From positions 806,001 to 870,000 of the forward strand of contig JAXLUN010000001.1 in the NCBI GenBank assembly GCA_046329535.1: DNA of 64,000 bases. The letters are read 5' to 3'. The position numbers and the translations under genes were made by a program. The stretch comes from Bog-950 sp046329535 (lineage in GTDB: Bacteria > Bacteroidota > Bacteroidia > Chitinophagales > LD1). Every line of letters begins with the position of its first letter. The stretch's first letter is position 1. The notes below the pieces were generated by a model. The model saw only the letters and a program-made list of their open reading frames with translations. It was not told where the DNA came from and searched no databases. Shown here piece by piece: positions 51,597-59,384 of this stretch.

Positions 51597-51812
51597 GACC
51601 TGTACCTGCATTAAATGGTGAAAATGGCGCGGTTTGTTAGGGTATGCTCCAAAGCCTGAGCAGGCAAGGGTTTTCGGTATGGGAGAGGAGGTGAAAATAA
51701 AAGCGGTGAAACAGGAGTATATATTCTGCCTACATCAAAGAGAGTACGGGTTCTATTCCCCTGCGCGGTGCAAGCCTGGTAAGGGGTTCAAGCAAATTGA
51801 AACCCTTTTTTT
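51597..51812 (+). ncRNA. Candidate small RNA (about 215 bases)
   Basis: Between a TAnnTTTG box (51584-51591) and an intrinsic terminator (GGGTTCAA 51784-51791, loop, TTGAAACCC, seven T to 51812) lies a GC-richer stretch than its surroundings. Local hairpins are visible (GCCT-GAGC-AGGC at 51654-51665; CCCCT...AGGGG at 51758-51786). A 68-codon open frame exists here but does not resemble a protein. I cannot match it to 6S RNA, tmRNA, RNase P RNA or a riboswitch. Confidence 0.35.
51784..51812 (+). terminator. Orphan intrinsic terminator
   Basis: GGGTTCAA and TTGAAACCC pair around GCAAA with one bulged A, followed by TTTTTTT. No protein gene ends before it. Confidence 0.7.
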
Positions 51813-52088
51813 AGCTAATATAAGGATAGGTAAAAGCTAAATGACCGCTGCTTGTGACCTGATACTGCCATTAACATCTGATTTTTGGACCGGTGAGGTA
51901 GTTCCAAATTCTTGTGTGGCTCTTTCAATCCAGGGACTCTCAATCAGGTTTTTTTCTCTACACTTCAGAGTGCTTCAACAAACTTCTGTTTGGCTTCCCT
52001 ATTGTAAGAGTGATTAAATCAGCAGCATTACCTGTTTTGTTAAATAAAAGATATCTATGTCTTTTATTTGACAAAATAATCCGTTTGA
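51813..52088. other. Leader region of the FNR-family regulator gene
   Basis: 276 bases without a gene. It holds a near-FNR dyad TGATTAAATCA (52011-52021, spacer one base short) and the long inverted repeat at 52033-52078 directly before the ATG. No TAnnTTTG match at a good distance is seen. Confidence 0.45.
52033..52078 (+). promoter_or_regulatory. Long inverted repeat directly upstream of the FNR-family gene
   Basis: Arms of 19 bases (52033-52051 and 52060-52078) are complementary except for two G-T pairs, around TATCTATG. The inner 10 bp (AAATAAAAGA/TCTTTTATTT) are perfect. It ends 10 bases before the ATG at 52089, so it would hold the translation start region in a hairpin or act as an operator. 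Confidence 0.6.
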
Positions 52089-52787
52089 ATGAAGAATCCA
52101 GTTATCAGCTGTTTCAATTGCGAAGTAAAGGATTGCTCTATACTCAGAAATTGCACTCCAGAGTTTTTGAGATATATAGATGAGAAAAAAAGTTGTATGC
52201 AATATCAGGCAAATCAGCCAATTGTTTTTGAAGGAGAGATTACAGAAGGAGTCTTCATAATTTATAATGGTATTGTTAAGATGCATGTAAAAGGACATCG
52301 GGGGAAAATATTTGTGCAGAGATTGGCGAAGTCGGGAGAAATAATTGGTCATTCTTCAGACCAACAAATGAAACAATCTTCAAGTGTTACTACTGTAACG
52401 CCAACTACTGTATGCTTTATTGAAAATGCTGATTTTCTAAAGGGAATTGAAAATTGTCAGGGGGTTCGAAGTGAATTGCTATCCATTTTAAAGAGTGAGA
52501 TAAAATACGTTGGTAATCGTACGATTCAATTGGTACAGATGAATGTAACGGAGAAAATTGCCGAATCGCTATTGCATATAGCGCATGCTTATGGCTTGAA
52601 AGAAGGGGGTAATGCAAAGCATGTGGCGTTAAGCCGTCAGGATATTGCAGATATGACAGGAACCACCAAGGAACAGGTCTCCAAAGTAATTTCTGACTTA
52701 CGTAAAGAAAATGTGATTGAATCATCTGGCAAAAACTTAAGCATTCTTAACCGAACAAGACTCAAGGAAATAGCAGGAGTAAAGTGA
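52089..52787 (+). CDS. CRP/FNR-family regulator with N-terminal cysteine cluster
   Basis: 232 residues. Cysteines 8, 11, 16, 22 and 36 in the first 40 residues recall the iron-sulfur site of FNR, although spacing differs from E. coli FNR. A cyclic-nucleotide-binding-like beta roll follows (about 38-150, VFEGEITEGVFIIYNGIVKM) and a C-terminal helix-turn-helix (SRQDIADMTGTTKEQVSKVISDLR). It is probably a low-oxygen or NO sensor. It precedes the nor operon by 270 bases and may bind the dyad at 52857. A long inverted repeat covers its own 5' region. Confidence 0.92.
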   Translation: MKNPVISCFNCEVKDCSILRNCTPEFLRYIDEKKSCMQYQANQPIVFEGEITEGVFIIYNGIVKMHVKGHRGKIFVQRLAKSGEIIGHSSDQQMKQSSSVTTVTPTTVCFIENADFLKGIENCQGVRSELLSILKSEIKYVGNRTIQLVQMNVTEKIAESLLHIAHAYGLKEGGNAKHVALSRQDIADMTGTTKEQVSKVISDLRKENVIESSGKNLSILNRTRLKEIAGVK

Positions 52788-52856
52788 CTCCGATCAATCT
52801 TTTAATGTAAAAACAGAGTAAAGTTTTATAAAAATATGAAATGACACCTTTTTTAC

Positions 52857-52868
52857 TGATACTGTTCA
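52857..52868 (+). promoter_or_regulatory. CRP/FNR-type operator upstream of norC
   Basis: TGAT-ACTG-TTCA fits TGA-N6-TCA. Its centre (52862.5) lies 37.5 bases before the last G of CACTTTTG at 52893-52900, a class II distance. Confidence 0.6.
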
Positions 52869-52892
52869 TATTGACCAGTTTGGATGGTTTCT

Positions 52893-52900
52893 CACTTTTG
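52893..52900 (+). promoter_or_regulatory. -7-like promoter element upstream of norC
   Basis: CACTTTTG matches TAnnTTTG except for C at the first position, the same deviation as at the nirK operon promoter. A weak box fits activator dependence. The leader to norC would be about 150 bases. Confidence 0.45.
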
Positions 52901-53057
52901 TAACATAGATTAGAAGATCAAGTCAATAATCTCAGAATTGAACTTTTTATGCTATACATCTTCATAATTAACCTTTTAACAACGTAAAAAATGAAAAGAA
53001 AAATTTACACCAGTTTTTAAAACCCATTTCACACATTATTAACTTAAAACTTCAACT

Positions 53058-53498
53058 ATGTTATCGAAATCGCAAGCAAAATATTTTTTTCTGGGGGGGA
53101 CAATCGTAACGTTTGTTGTCTTTCTTGGTTTATCATGGACTTCATTGAGTAAAGAAGTTCCCAAAAGAACTCATGAAGAAAACCTGACTGCTCAGGTTAT
53201 TAACGGCAAGCACATTTGGGAATCAAATAACTGTATGGGTTGCCATACTATTATGGGCGAGGGAGCTTACTATGCACCGGAACTTACCAAAGTATACGAA
53301 CGAAGAGGAGAGAACTACATCAAATTGGCTCTTATGTCAAAAGTGCCATGGTCGCCCCGTGGAAGGAAGATGGTAGCCTACGGCTTTTCCGAACAGGAAG
53401 CAAATGATGTAGTTGCTTTTCTGAAATGGATAGGCGAGGTTGACCTGAATGGATTTCCTGCAAAACCTGATTTGAAACAACAAATTATTAACCAATAA
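53058..53498 (+). CDS. norC: Nitric oxide reductase cytochrome c subunit NorC
   Basis: 146 residues: one membrane helix (YFFLGGTIVTFVVFLGLSW) and a cytochrome c domain with C59-x-x-C62-H63 (NCMGCHTIMGEGAYYAPEL). The EGAYYAPEL motif after the heme is characteristic of NorC. It passes electrons to NorB. It is the first gene of norC-norB-norQ-norD-copD, behind an FNR-type operator. Confidence 0.96.
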   Translation: MLSKSQAKYFFLGGTIVTFVVFLGLSWTSLSKEVPKRTHEENLTAQVINGKHIWESNNCMGCHTIMGEGAYYAPELTKVYERRGENYIKLALMSKVPWSPRGRKMVAYGFSEQEANDVVAFLKWIGEVDLNGFPAKPDLKQQIINQ

Positions 53499-53507
53499 AT
53501 AAAAGAC

Positions 53508-54845
53508 ATGAAATATAAATCACAAAAGGTAGCGTATTGGTTTTTTGCTTTATCAATGCTGCTGTTATCGTTACAAATAGTTTACGGATTTATTATGGGA
53601 TTTGCGCACATGGGTTTCGATAACCTGCATAGCTTTATTCCCTTTAATACAGCCAGGGCAGTGCATACTAACCTGCTCGTAGTGTGGCTATTGTCGGGTT
53701 TTATGGGTGCAGCGTATTATATCATTCCTGAAGAAGCGGAACATGAACTGGTAAATGTAAAACTTGCGTTTATTCAGTTGATATCTTTGGCGGTGGTGGG
53801 TGTTATTGCAATCATCGGATATCACTTTAATTATTGGGAAGGCAGAAAGTTTTTGGAAATACCAAGACCTTTAGACTATCTGGTGGTAGTGAATGTGCTA
53901 ACTTTTTTAGGGCTCATACTGGCTACACTTTATAAAGGTAAAAAGCAGACTACCACTGCACTTGTATTAACTATGGGTTTGGTATTTGCGGCTTTGCTTT
54001 ATCTGCCGGGCATGATTTGGTTTGATAATCAGACAATGGATTCATTTTTCCGCTGGTGGGTAGTGCATTTATGGGTAGAGGGAGTTTGGGAACTTATCAT
54101 GGGAGGTATTTTAGCGTTTCTACTTATAAAAATAACCGGAGTTGACAGAGAGGTTATTGAGAAGTGGCTGTATGTAATAGTTGGCTTAACTTTTATATCC
54201 GGAATTTTGGGAACTGGGCACCACTACTATTACATAGGCGTTGGAAAGGTTTGGCTGATTATTGGAGGAATATTTTCAGCATTAGAACCCTTGGCCTTTT
54301 TGGGTATGGCTCTGTTTGCCATTGCCATGTATCGGAAAGGAGAAAAAAAGCATCCAAATAAAATTGCATTGAGTTGGACACTGGGAACTGCAATTACGTC
54401 ATTTGTAGGAGCGGGCCTATTAGGCCTAGCTCATACATTACCACAGGTAAACATGTATACTCACGGTACATTGGTTACTGCTATGCACGGCCACCTGGCA
54501 TTTTGGGGCGCCTATGGAATGATAGTATTGGCTATTATCAGCTATACACTACCTAACTTAACCGGGCGGAAATTGTATGACAGCAACACTGGCATCCTTG
54601 CATTCTGGCTAGCTAATATTGGCATGTTAGGAATGACTGTTGCCTTTGGTGTTGCAGGAGTAGCGCAGGTTTATCTGGAAAGAAAAGTAGGGATGGAATT
54701 TGGAGCAGTGCAGACTGAGATTCAAGTTCACTTTTTTATTCTGATTTGTTGTGCTACTATGTTTGCCACAGGTGTTACTTTATACATTTATGAATTTATC
54801 AAATATGGTTTACCTACTGATGAAGCATTAGTAGATAAAAATTAG
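53508..54845 (+). CDS. norB: Nitric oxide reductase large subunit NorB
   Basis: 445 residues with 12 membrane helices. Heme and FeB ligands are visible: HTNLLVVWLLSG, VVHLWVEGVWELIMGG (FeB His plus the two Glu that mark cytochrome c-type NOR), GTGHHYYYIG and TAMHGHLAFWGAYG. The short length and the NorC partner show the cNOR type, not the quinol-dependent qNOR. It reduces NO to N2O. It starts 9 bases after norC. A hairpin (54898-54929) follows before norQ. Confidence 0.97.
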   Translation: MKYKSQKVAYWFFALSMLLLSLQIVYGFIMGFAHMGFDNLHSFIPFNTARAVHTNLLVVWLLSGFMGAAYYIIPEEAEHELVNVKLAFIQLISLAVVGVIAIIGYHFNYWEGRKFLEIPRPLDYLVVVNVLTFLGLILATLYKGKKQTTTALVLTMGLVFAALLYLPGMIWFDNQTMDSFFRWWVVHLWVEGVWELIMGGILAFLLIKITGVDREVIEKWLYVIVGLTFISGILGTGHHYYYIGVGKVWLIIGGIFSALEPLAFLGMALFAIAMYRKGEKKHPNKIALSWTLGTAITSFVGAGLLGLAHTLPQVNMYTHGTLVTAMHGHLAFWGAYGMIVLAIISYTLPNLTGRKLYDSNTGILAFWLANIGMLGMTVAFGVAGVAQVYLERKVGMEFGAVQTEIQVHFFILICCATMFATGVTLYIYEFIKYGLPTDEALVDKN

Positions 54846-54897
54846 TTGTTCGATTAGTTTCTTTTAAGGAACAATACATATTAAAGAAATATTTCAG

Positions 54898-54929
54898 CCG
54901 GAGGATTTGGTTAACATCGAATTCTCCGG
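54898..54929 (+). terminator. Hairpin between norB and norQ (possible attenuator)
   Basis: CCGGAGGATT and AATTCTCCGG pair with one mismatch, followed by TTGAGTTTT. The T-run is weak, so some transcription probably continues into norQ. Confidence 0.45.
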
Positions 54930-54956
54930 TTGAGTTTTAAACTAAAAAATTATACT

Positions 54957-55736
54957 ATGATAATTGAAGTCCCTTACTACCACTTGGTAGGAAAAGAAGT
55001 GGAGGTTTTTGAGCATGCATATAAAAACAGAATTCCGTTATTGCTAAAAGGGCCAACTGGTACTGGCAAATCCAGGTTTATTGAGTTTATGGCGCATAAA
55101 CTAAACAAAACACTAATTACAATTAGTTGTCACGAAGAGACGTCATCTACCGATTTAATCGGGCGATTTATTATTAAGGGAGCAGAAACCGTTTGGATTG
55201 ATGGACCCTTAACCAGTGCTGTAAAGAGCGGTGCTATTATCTATTTAGATGAAATAGCCGAAGCTAGGCCAGATGTAATTGTTGCCATTCACTCTCTCAC
55301 TGACCACAGGAGAGAGTTGTTTATTGATAAACTTGGAGAAACAGTTAAGGCTCATGGTGATTTTATGTTGGTCGCTTCATTTAATCCCGGATATCAAAGA
55401 GGATTTAAGGAACTGAAGCCCTCAACTCGACAACGCTTTATTGCTTTGTCTTTTAATTATCCCGAAGCAAAAGTTGAGATAGAGATATTAATGAATGAAA
55501 CAGGCATTAACTCGGCAGATGCAGGAAAACTGATACAGATTGGAAATAAAATCAGAAATCTTACCGAGCTGGGCTTAGCCGAAACGGTATCAACCCGATT
55601 ATTAGTAGATGCCGCTAAGTTAATTCATAGCGGACTACCTAAACGTCTCTCAGTTAAAGTAGCAGTTGTGGAACCATTAACCGATGACCAGGAAGTTACC
55701 CAGGCCCTTACAGATTTATGTGATTTGATGATATAA
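54957..55736 (+). CDS. norQ: MoxR-type AAA ATPase NorQ
   Basis: 259 residues from ATG 54957 (a TTG nine codons earlier overlaps a hairpin). Walker A is LLLKGPTGTGKSRFIEFM, Walker B IIYLDEIAEA, and the sensor segment VASFNPGYQRGFKEL. NorQ works with NorD to activate NorBC by inserting the nonheme iron. Its stop overlaps the norD ATG (TAATG), so the two are translationally coupled. Confidence 0.95.
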   Translation: MIIEVPYYHLVGKEVEVFEHAYKNRIPLLLKGPTGTGKSRFIEFMAHKLNKTLITISCHEETSSTDLIGRFIIKGAETVWIDGPLTSAVKSGAIIYLDEIAEARPDVIVAIHSLTDHRRELFIDKLGETVKAHGDFMLVASFNPGYQRGFKELKPSTRQRFIALSFNYPEAKVEIEILMNETGINSADAGKLIQIGNKIRNLTELGLAETVSTRLLVDAAKLIHSGLPKRLSVKVAVVEPLTDDQEVTQALTDLCDLMI

Positions 55737-57502
55737 TGGAACTAGATGAGTATCTATATAGCAAGGTTCTAAAGTATTTTCAGAAGAACAAAAAAATTTC
55801 TTCTGAAATAGCCGAGCGTACTGTTGAATTGGAAGATGTTAAGTCAAGGCTTACCATTATCTCTCGTGCAATAACTGGAGAAGCCATTGAAATTTATACG
55901 GCAGAGAGGGAAGGCGGATATAAAAACAATAACTTTTTTCTACCTGTTCGAATCAGTTTATTTCCTACCCAGGAAACAAATCTATCGCTCTATCTTTTCC
56001 GGGTGTTATTTCTATCGGTACAAAAAGAATTAAACTTTAATTGGAATAATAAAGAAGATGCAACGCTTTTGCTTTCGCAGCAACAGGCATTCGAAACAGC
56101 CCCTCAGGTATTGGAAGTGTTATTTGATCAATACCCCGTTACCAAAGAACTGCATCACGTTTTTTACAAATATTTTAGTGAAACCTCCAAGCCCAATGAG
56201 GTAGCCGATTACACCTGGTTGTACGGAAAGTGGATGCAAACTGATGAAGAATCCGATACTGATAAAAAACTAAATCATATATCCGACAAGGTTAAAGAAG
56301 CTATCGACAATCAGATAAAAACCATTATCAAAGCGAATGCCGTAGAGTCAGTGAAAACTTTGGAGGTGGATAAAAAACAACAGGAAGACTACGTTCTTAC
56401 TCATAACTTTGAGAAAGTAGAAACTGCTGATGAATTTAGTGGTGTGTGGCGTGATTTTGATGGAGATGATGAATTGGAAGACCATCAGGATGCGCTGGAT
56501 GAACTGAACATGAGATTTACTGTACGAGTTGATGATACCGCACATTCTGTTTATCAGGCTGATTTTACAGAAAATACGACCATTTCAGAAAGTAGTGAAG
56601 TTGATGCCAAGGGGTTTCATATTAAGTATGATGAATGGGATTACTCTAAACGGATTTATAAGAAAGGCTTCTGTAAGGTGTATCCGCTAACTCAACACAA
56701 AACAGATATTGGTTACTATAAAGCAACATTAGCAAAGAATAGTTCAGTATTAATCGGTTTGCGTAAAATGCTTACGAACCTGAATAATAAATTACAGCAG
56801 CAGCGAAGACAAACCCAGGGTAATGAATTTGATATTGATGCAATTACAGATTTATTAGTAGACCTGCATTTGAAACGAACGCCTTCCGAAAAAATCTACC
56901 TGTCTACCAGAAAAAAAGAAAAAGACCTTTCTATTCTTTTGCTTTTGGATATTAGTTTATCCAGCGATGGATATGCTAACGGAAACAGAGTAATTGATGT
57001 AGAAAAGCAGGTGTCACTTTTATTTGGTGAGATATTGGATGAATTCAATATAGATTTTTCAATCAGCAGCTTCTATTCAAAAACAAGAAATTATTCTTCT
57101 TACCTAACAATTAAAGATTTTGATGAAGAGTGGAATGCGGCTAAGTATAAAATTGGCGCAATTGAACCTCAGGGCTATACCAGAATTGGTGCTGCCTTAC
57201 GCCATTCAGGAGCTTTACTGGATCGTAGGAGTACGAAAAATAAATGGGTGATACTGATATCGGATGGTAAGCCGAACGACTTTGATAAATATGAAGGCAA
57301 GTATGGCATTAATGATGTTAAACAAGCATTGAGAGAACTGAAAGAGCGTAGTATTAACTCATACGCCTTGGCTATTGAATCGCAGGCAAAGTATTATTTG
57401 CCTCAAATGTTTGGACAAAACCATTATCAGATTTTGACAACACCAGTTGAGTTACTTCAAGCAATGGTTAAATTATTTGAAAAAATAAAGCATCAATCTT
57501 AA
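55736..57502 (+). CDS. norD: VWA-domain activator NorD
   Basis: 588 residues. The long N-terminal region is helical and acidic (EFSGVWRDFDGDDELEDHQD). The C-terminal von Willebrand A domain carries the metal-site motif LLLDISLSSDG, and TRIGAALRHSG and LISDGKPNDFDKYEGKYG as later parts of the site. With NorQ it forms the chaperone pair that activates NO reductase. It starts on the last base of norQ. Confidence 0.94.
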   Translation: MELDEYLYSKVLKYFQKNKKISSEIAERTVELEDVKSRLTIISRAITGEAIEIYTAEREGGYKNNNFFLPVRISLFPTQETNLSLYLFRVLFLSVQKELNFNWNNKEDATLLLSQQQAFETAPQVLEVLFDQYPVTKELHHVFYKYFSETSKPNEVADYTWLYGKWMQTDEESDTDKKLNHISDKVKEAIDNQIKTIIKANAVESVKTLEVDKKQQEDYVLTHNFEKVETADEFSGVWRDFDGDDELEDHQDALDELNMRFTVRVDDTAHSVYQADFTENTTISESSEVDAKGFHIKYDEWDYSKRIYKKGFCKVYPLTQHKTDIGYYKATLAKNSSVLIGLRKMLTNLNNKLQQQRRQTQGNEFDIDAITDLLVDLHLKRTPSEKIYLSTRKKEKDLSILLLLDISLSSDGYANGNRVIDVEKQVSLLFGEILDEFNIDFSISSFYSKTRNYSSYLTIKDFDEEWNAAKYKIGAIEPQGYTRIGAALRHSGALLDRRSTKNKWVILISDGKPNDFDKYEGKYGINDVKQALRELKERSINSYALAIESQAKYYLPQMFGQNHYQILTTPVELLQAMVKLFEKIKHQS

Positions 57503-57519
57503 CTCCAACTGAAAAGAAT

Positions 57520-57963
57520 ATGTGGCTAAAATGTTTGATAGTTTTCCATGTATTAGGTGCATGTGTTTGGGTAGGCGGACATCTTGTTCTTGCTCTTTCA
57601 GTGCTGCCAAAGGCACTAAAAGAAAAAAATGCTGATACCGTTCACGTTTTTGAAACGCACTATGAGCGAATCGGCATTCCTGCTTTAGTAATTCAGGTAA
57701 TTACCGGTTTGTTAATTGCGGCCAACTACGTTCCCGTTACCGAATGGTTTTTATTCTCCGATAGTATGCATATACATGTTGGCATTAAACTCATATTGCT
57801 ATTAATAACTTTCATGCTTGCCATACACGCGCGCCTGTTCATTATACCAAAACTTAGTGCTGAAACACTTCCTTCACTGGCAATGCACATTATTGCCATT
57901 ACTATTGTAGCGGTAGTAATGCTTTTTGCGGGTTTAAATTTCAGACTTGGAATAATTTCATAA
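57520..57963 (+). CDS. CopD-like membrane protein of the nor operon
   Basis: 147 residues with four membrane helices. Histidines lie in the first (IVFHVLGACVWVGGHLVLAL), at MHIHVGIKLILLL in the third and HARLFIIPK after it. The pattern resembles the CopD/DUF family of heme- or copper-binding membrane proteins often found beside nor genes. It follows norD by 17 bases and is the last gene of the operon. It may protect against NO or support metal supply; that is inferred from position. Confidence 0.75.
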   Translation: MWLKCLIVFHVLGACVWVGGHLVLALSVLPKALKEKNADTVHVFETHYERIGIPALVIQVITGLLIAANYVPVTEWFLFSDSMHIHVGIKLILLLITFMLAIHARLFIIPKLSAETLPSLAMHIIAITIVAVVMLFAGLNFRLGIIS

Positions 57964-57992
57964 ACCCGGCTGCATATATATTCCGAGCAGAA

Positions 57993-58571
57993 TTATTCGT
58001 ATTGTTTATCAATTGCCTTTAACGTTTCGCCTGGTTCTATTGCCAAGCCTATCTGCTGATGAACAATTACTCCTGCGGGGTCTATTACATGAATGATATT
58101 GGAGTGATCAATTCCATTTTCAATACTTTTTTTAAATCTAACCTCCAGAACATTGGCTATTTCCATTACGTCATCACTGTTTCCGGTCAACAGCGTCCAG
58201 CGGGATAAATCCAATTGATGGTCTGTGGCAAATTGCTTTAATTTTTCTGGTGTATCTCTTTCAGGATCCATAGAAATGAGTAAGAATCCTATTTCATTAG
58301 GATACTTTTTTTGAACTTCAGCTTCTATGCGCTGTAGGTCGGCTGTAATGCGAGGGCAGGCCGAACGACAAGCAGTAAAAACCATAGCTGCCACATTTAC
58401 TTTGCCACGAAAGTCTTTTAAATGAACAACTTTCCCATTTTGGTTTTTCCATTCAGAGGTCAGGTTAAATATGGAGTTGTTGGGCAGTTGTTCCGGAACT
58501 TTAAACTTCTTGTTATGATTACAGGAAACCACCATGAAGATGGCTGCCAAAACGAGAATTGTATTTTTCAT
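57993..58571 (-). CDS. SCO-family copper chaperone lipoprotein
   Basis: 192 residues. A lipoprotein signal (LAAIFMVVSC) is followed by a thioredoxin-like SCO fold: VFTACRSACPRITADL holds the copper-binding CxxxC, and His in DHSNIIHVID completes the site. SCO proteins deliver copper to oxidases and other copper enzymes. It is the last gene of the porin-nirK-SUMF1 operon, so NirK is the likely client. Confidence 0.92.
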   Translation of the reverse strand: MKNTILVLAAIFMVVSCNHNKKFKVPEQLPNNSIFNLTSEWKNQNGKVVHLKDFRGKVNVAAMVFTACRSACPRITADLQRIEAEVQKKYPNEIGFLLISMDPERDTPEKLKQFATDHQLDLSRWTLLTGNSDDVMEIANVLEVRFKKSIENGIDHSNIIHVIDPAGVIVHQQIGLAIEPGETLKAIDKQYE

Positions 58572-58588
58572 AAGTCATTTTTTAAACG

Positions 58589-59371
58589 TTATAAATCCTT
58601 AGCACATCTAAATCCTAAATTACTGACTGCGTATTTTGCTTTTAAACTGGAACGCATAGCGTATCGCATAAACGCAGCATAGTTTTTCAAATTCTTAGCA
58701 TTTACAGCACCACCCCCACAGAATAAATCTTTATCAAGACTTGAATCGCTGCGAGACTCACCGGAGGTTAATGCAGAATTAAAATCCTGAGTCCACTCCC
58801 AAACCAGTCCATGCATATCCCAAATGCCATAATAATTTTTGAAGGTACTCCCGACACTCTCTAACCGGTGATGATGGTTTGGTCTGGCGTACCAATCAAC
58901 AATTCTTTGATAAAATCCGGAGTCGGTAGAAGCATTCGATTTTTTTTCGCTGGCCATAGCCACATATTCCCATTCAGCTACGGTTGGCAAACGCTTACCT
59001 GTGTATTCACAATACTTTTTTGCGGCATACCAACTGATGTTTACCACTGGTGCATCAATCAGTTGAAGAGAATCTTTTCCAAGTGAAGTCCCCGATTTCC
59101 AGTGGTTCAGGTAAGAAGTATCGGCAAACAATTGCTTTACTTTTTCCTTTTGCCAGTTTTCATTGCTACTTACAAATGAGAGAAATTGACTATTCGTAAC
59201 CGGATAAACATCTAATTGGAATGAATGAACCGGATATTGCAGCGTATCTGAAGAATAGAGCGGCACATACGTGCCGCTCCTAATGGTTGCCATCTTTGAT
59301 TCATGTATGTTTTGCGACTGCGCACAAACATGGAATATGATAGCTGTCAATATAAATAACCAATTCTTCAT
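58589..59371 (-). CDS. SUMF1/formylglycine-generating-enzyme-like exported protein without catalytic cysteines
   Basis: 260 residues. A signal peptide (MKNWLFILTAIIFHVCAQS) precedes a SUMF1 (FGE-like) fold: VYPVTNSQFLSFV, APVVNISWYAAKKYCEYTGKRLPTVAEWEY, GLVWEWTQDF and, at the end, SNLGFRCAKDL. The FGE active site has two Cys in the segment before the final GFRC; here that region (VNAKNLKNYAAFMRYAMRSS) has none. It is therefore probably a structural or binding protein. It lies between nirK and the SCO gene, 13 and 17 bases away. Confidence 0.88.
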   Translation of the reverse strand: MKNWLFILTAIIFHVCAQSQNIHESKMATIRSGTYVPLYSSDTLQYPVHSFQLDVYPVTNSQFLSFVSSNENWQKEKVKQLFADTSYLNHWKSGTSLGKDSLQLIDAPVVNISWYAAKKYCEYTGKRLPTVAEWEYVAMASEKKSNASTDSGFYQRIVDWYARPNHHHRLESVGSTFKNYYGIWDMHGLVWEWTQDFNSALTSGESRSDSSLDKDLFCGGGAVNAKNLKNYAAFMRYAMRSSLKAKYAVSNLGFRCAKDL

Positions 59372-59384
59372 ATCGCCTTTTAAG

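Noticed and set aside
51634..51840. 68-codon frame in the candidate small-RNA unit
   Set aside because: It runs through the terminator hairpin and T-run and has no recognisable protein features.
52011..52021. Dyad TGATTAAATCA upstream of the FNR-family gene as an autoregulatory site
   Set aside because: The spacer is one base too short for the FNR/CRP consensus and no -7 box is at a fitting distance.
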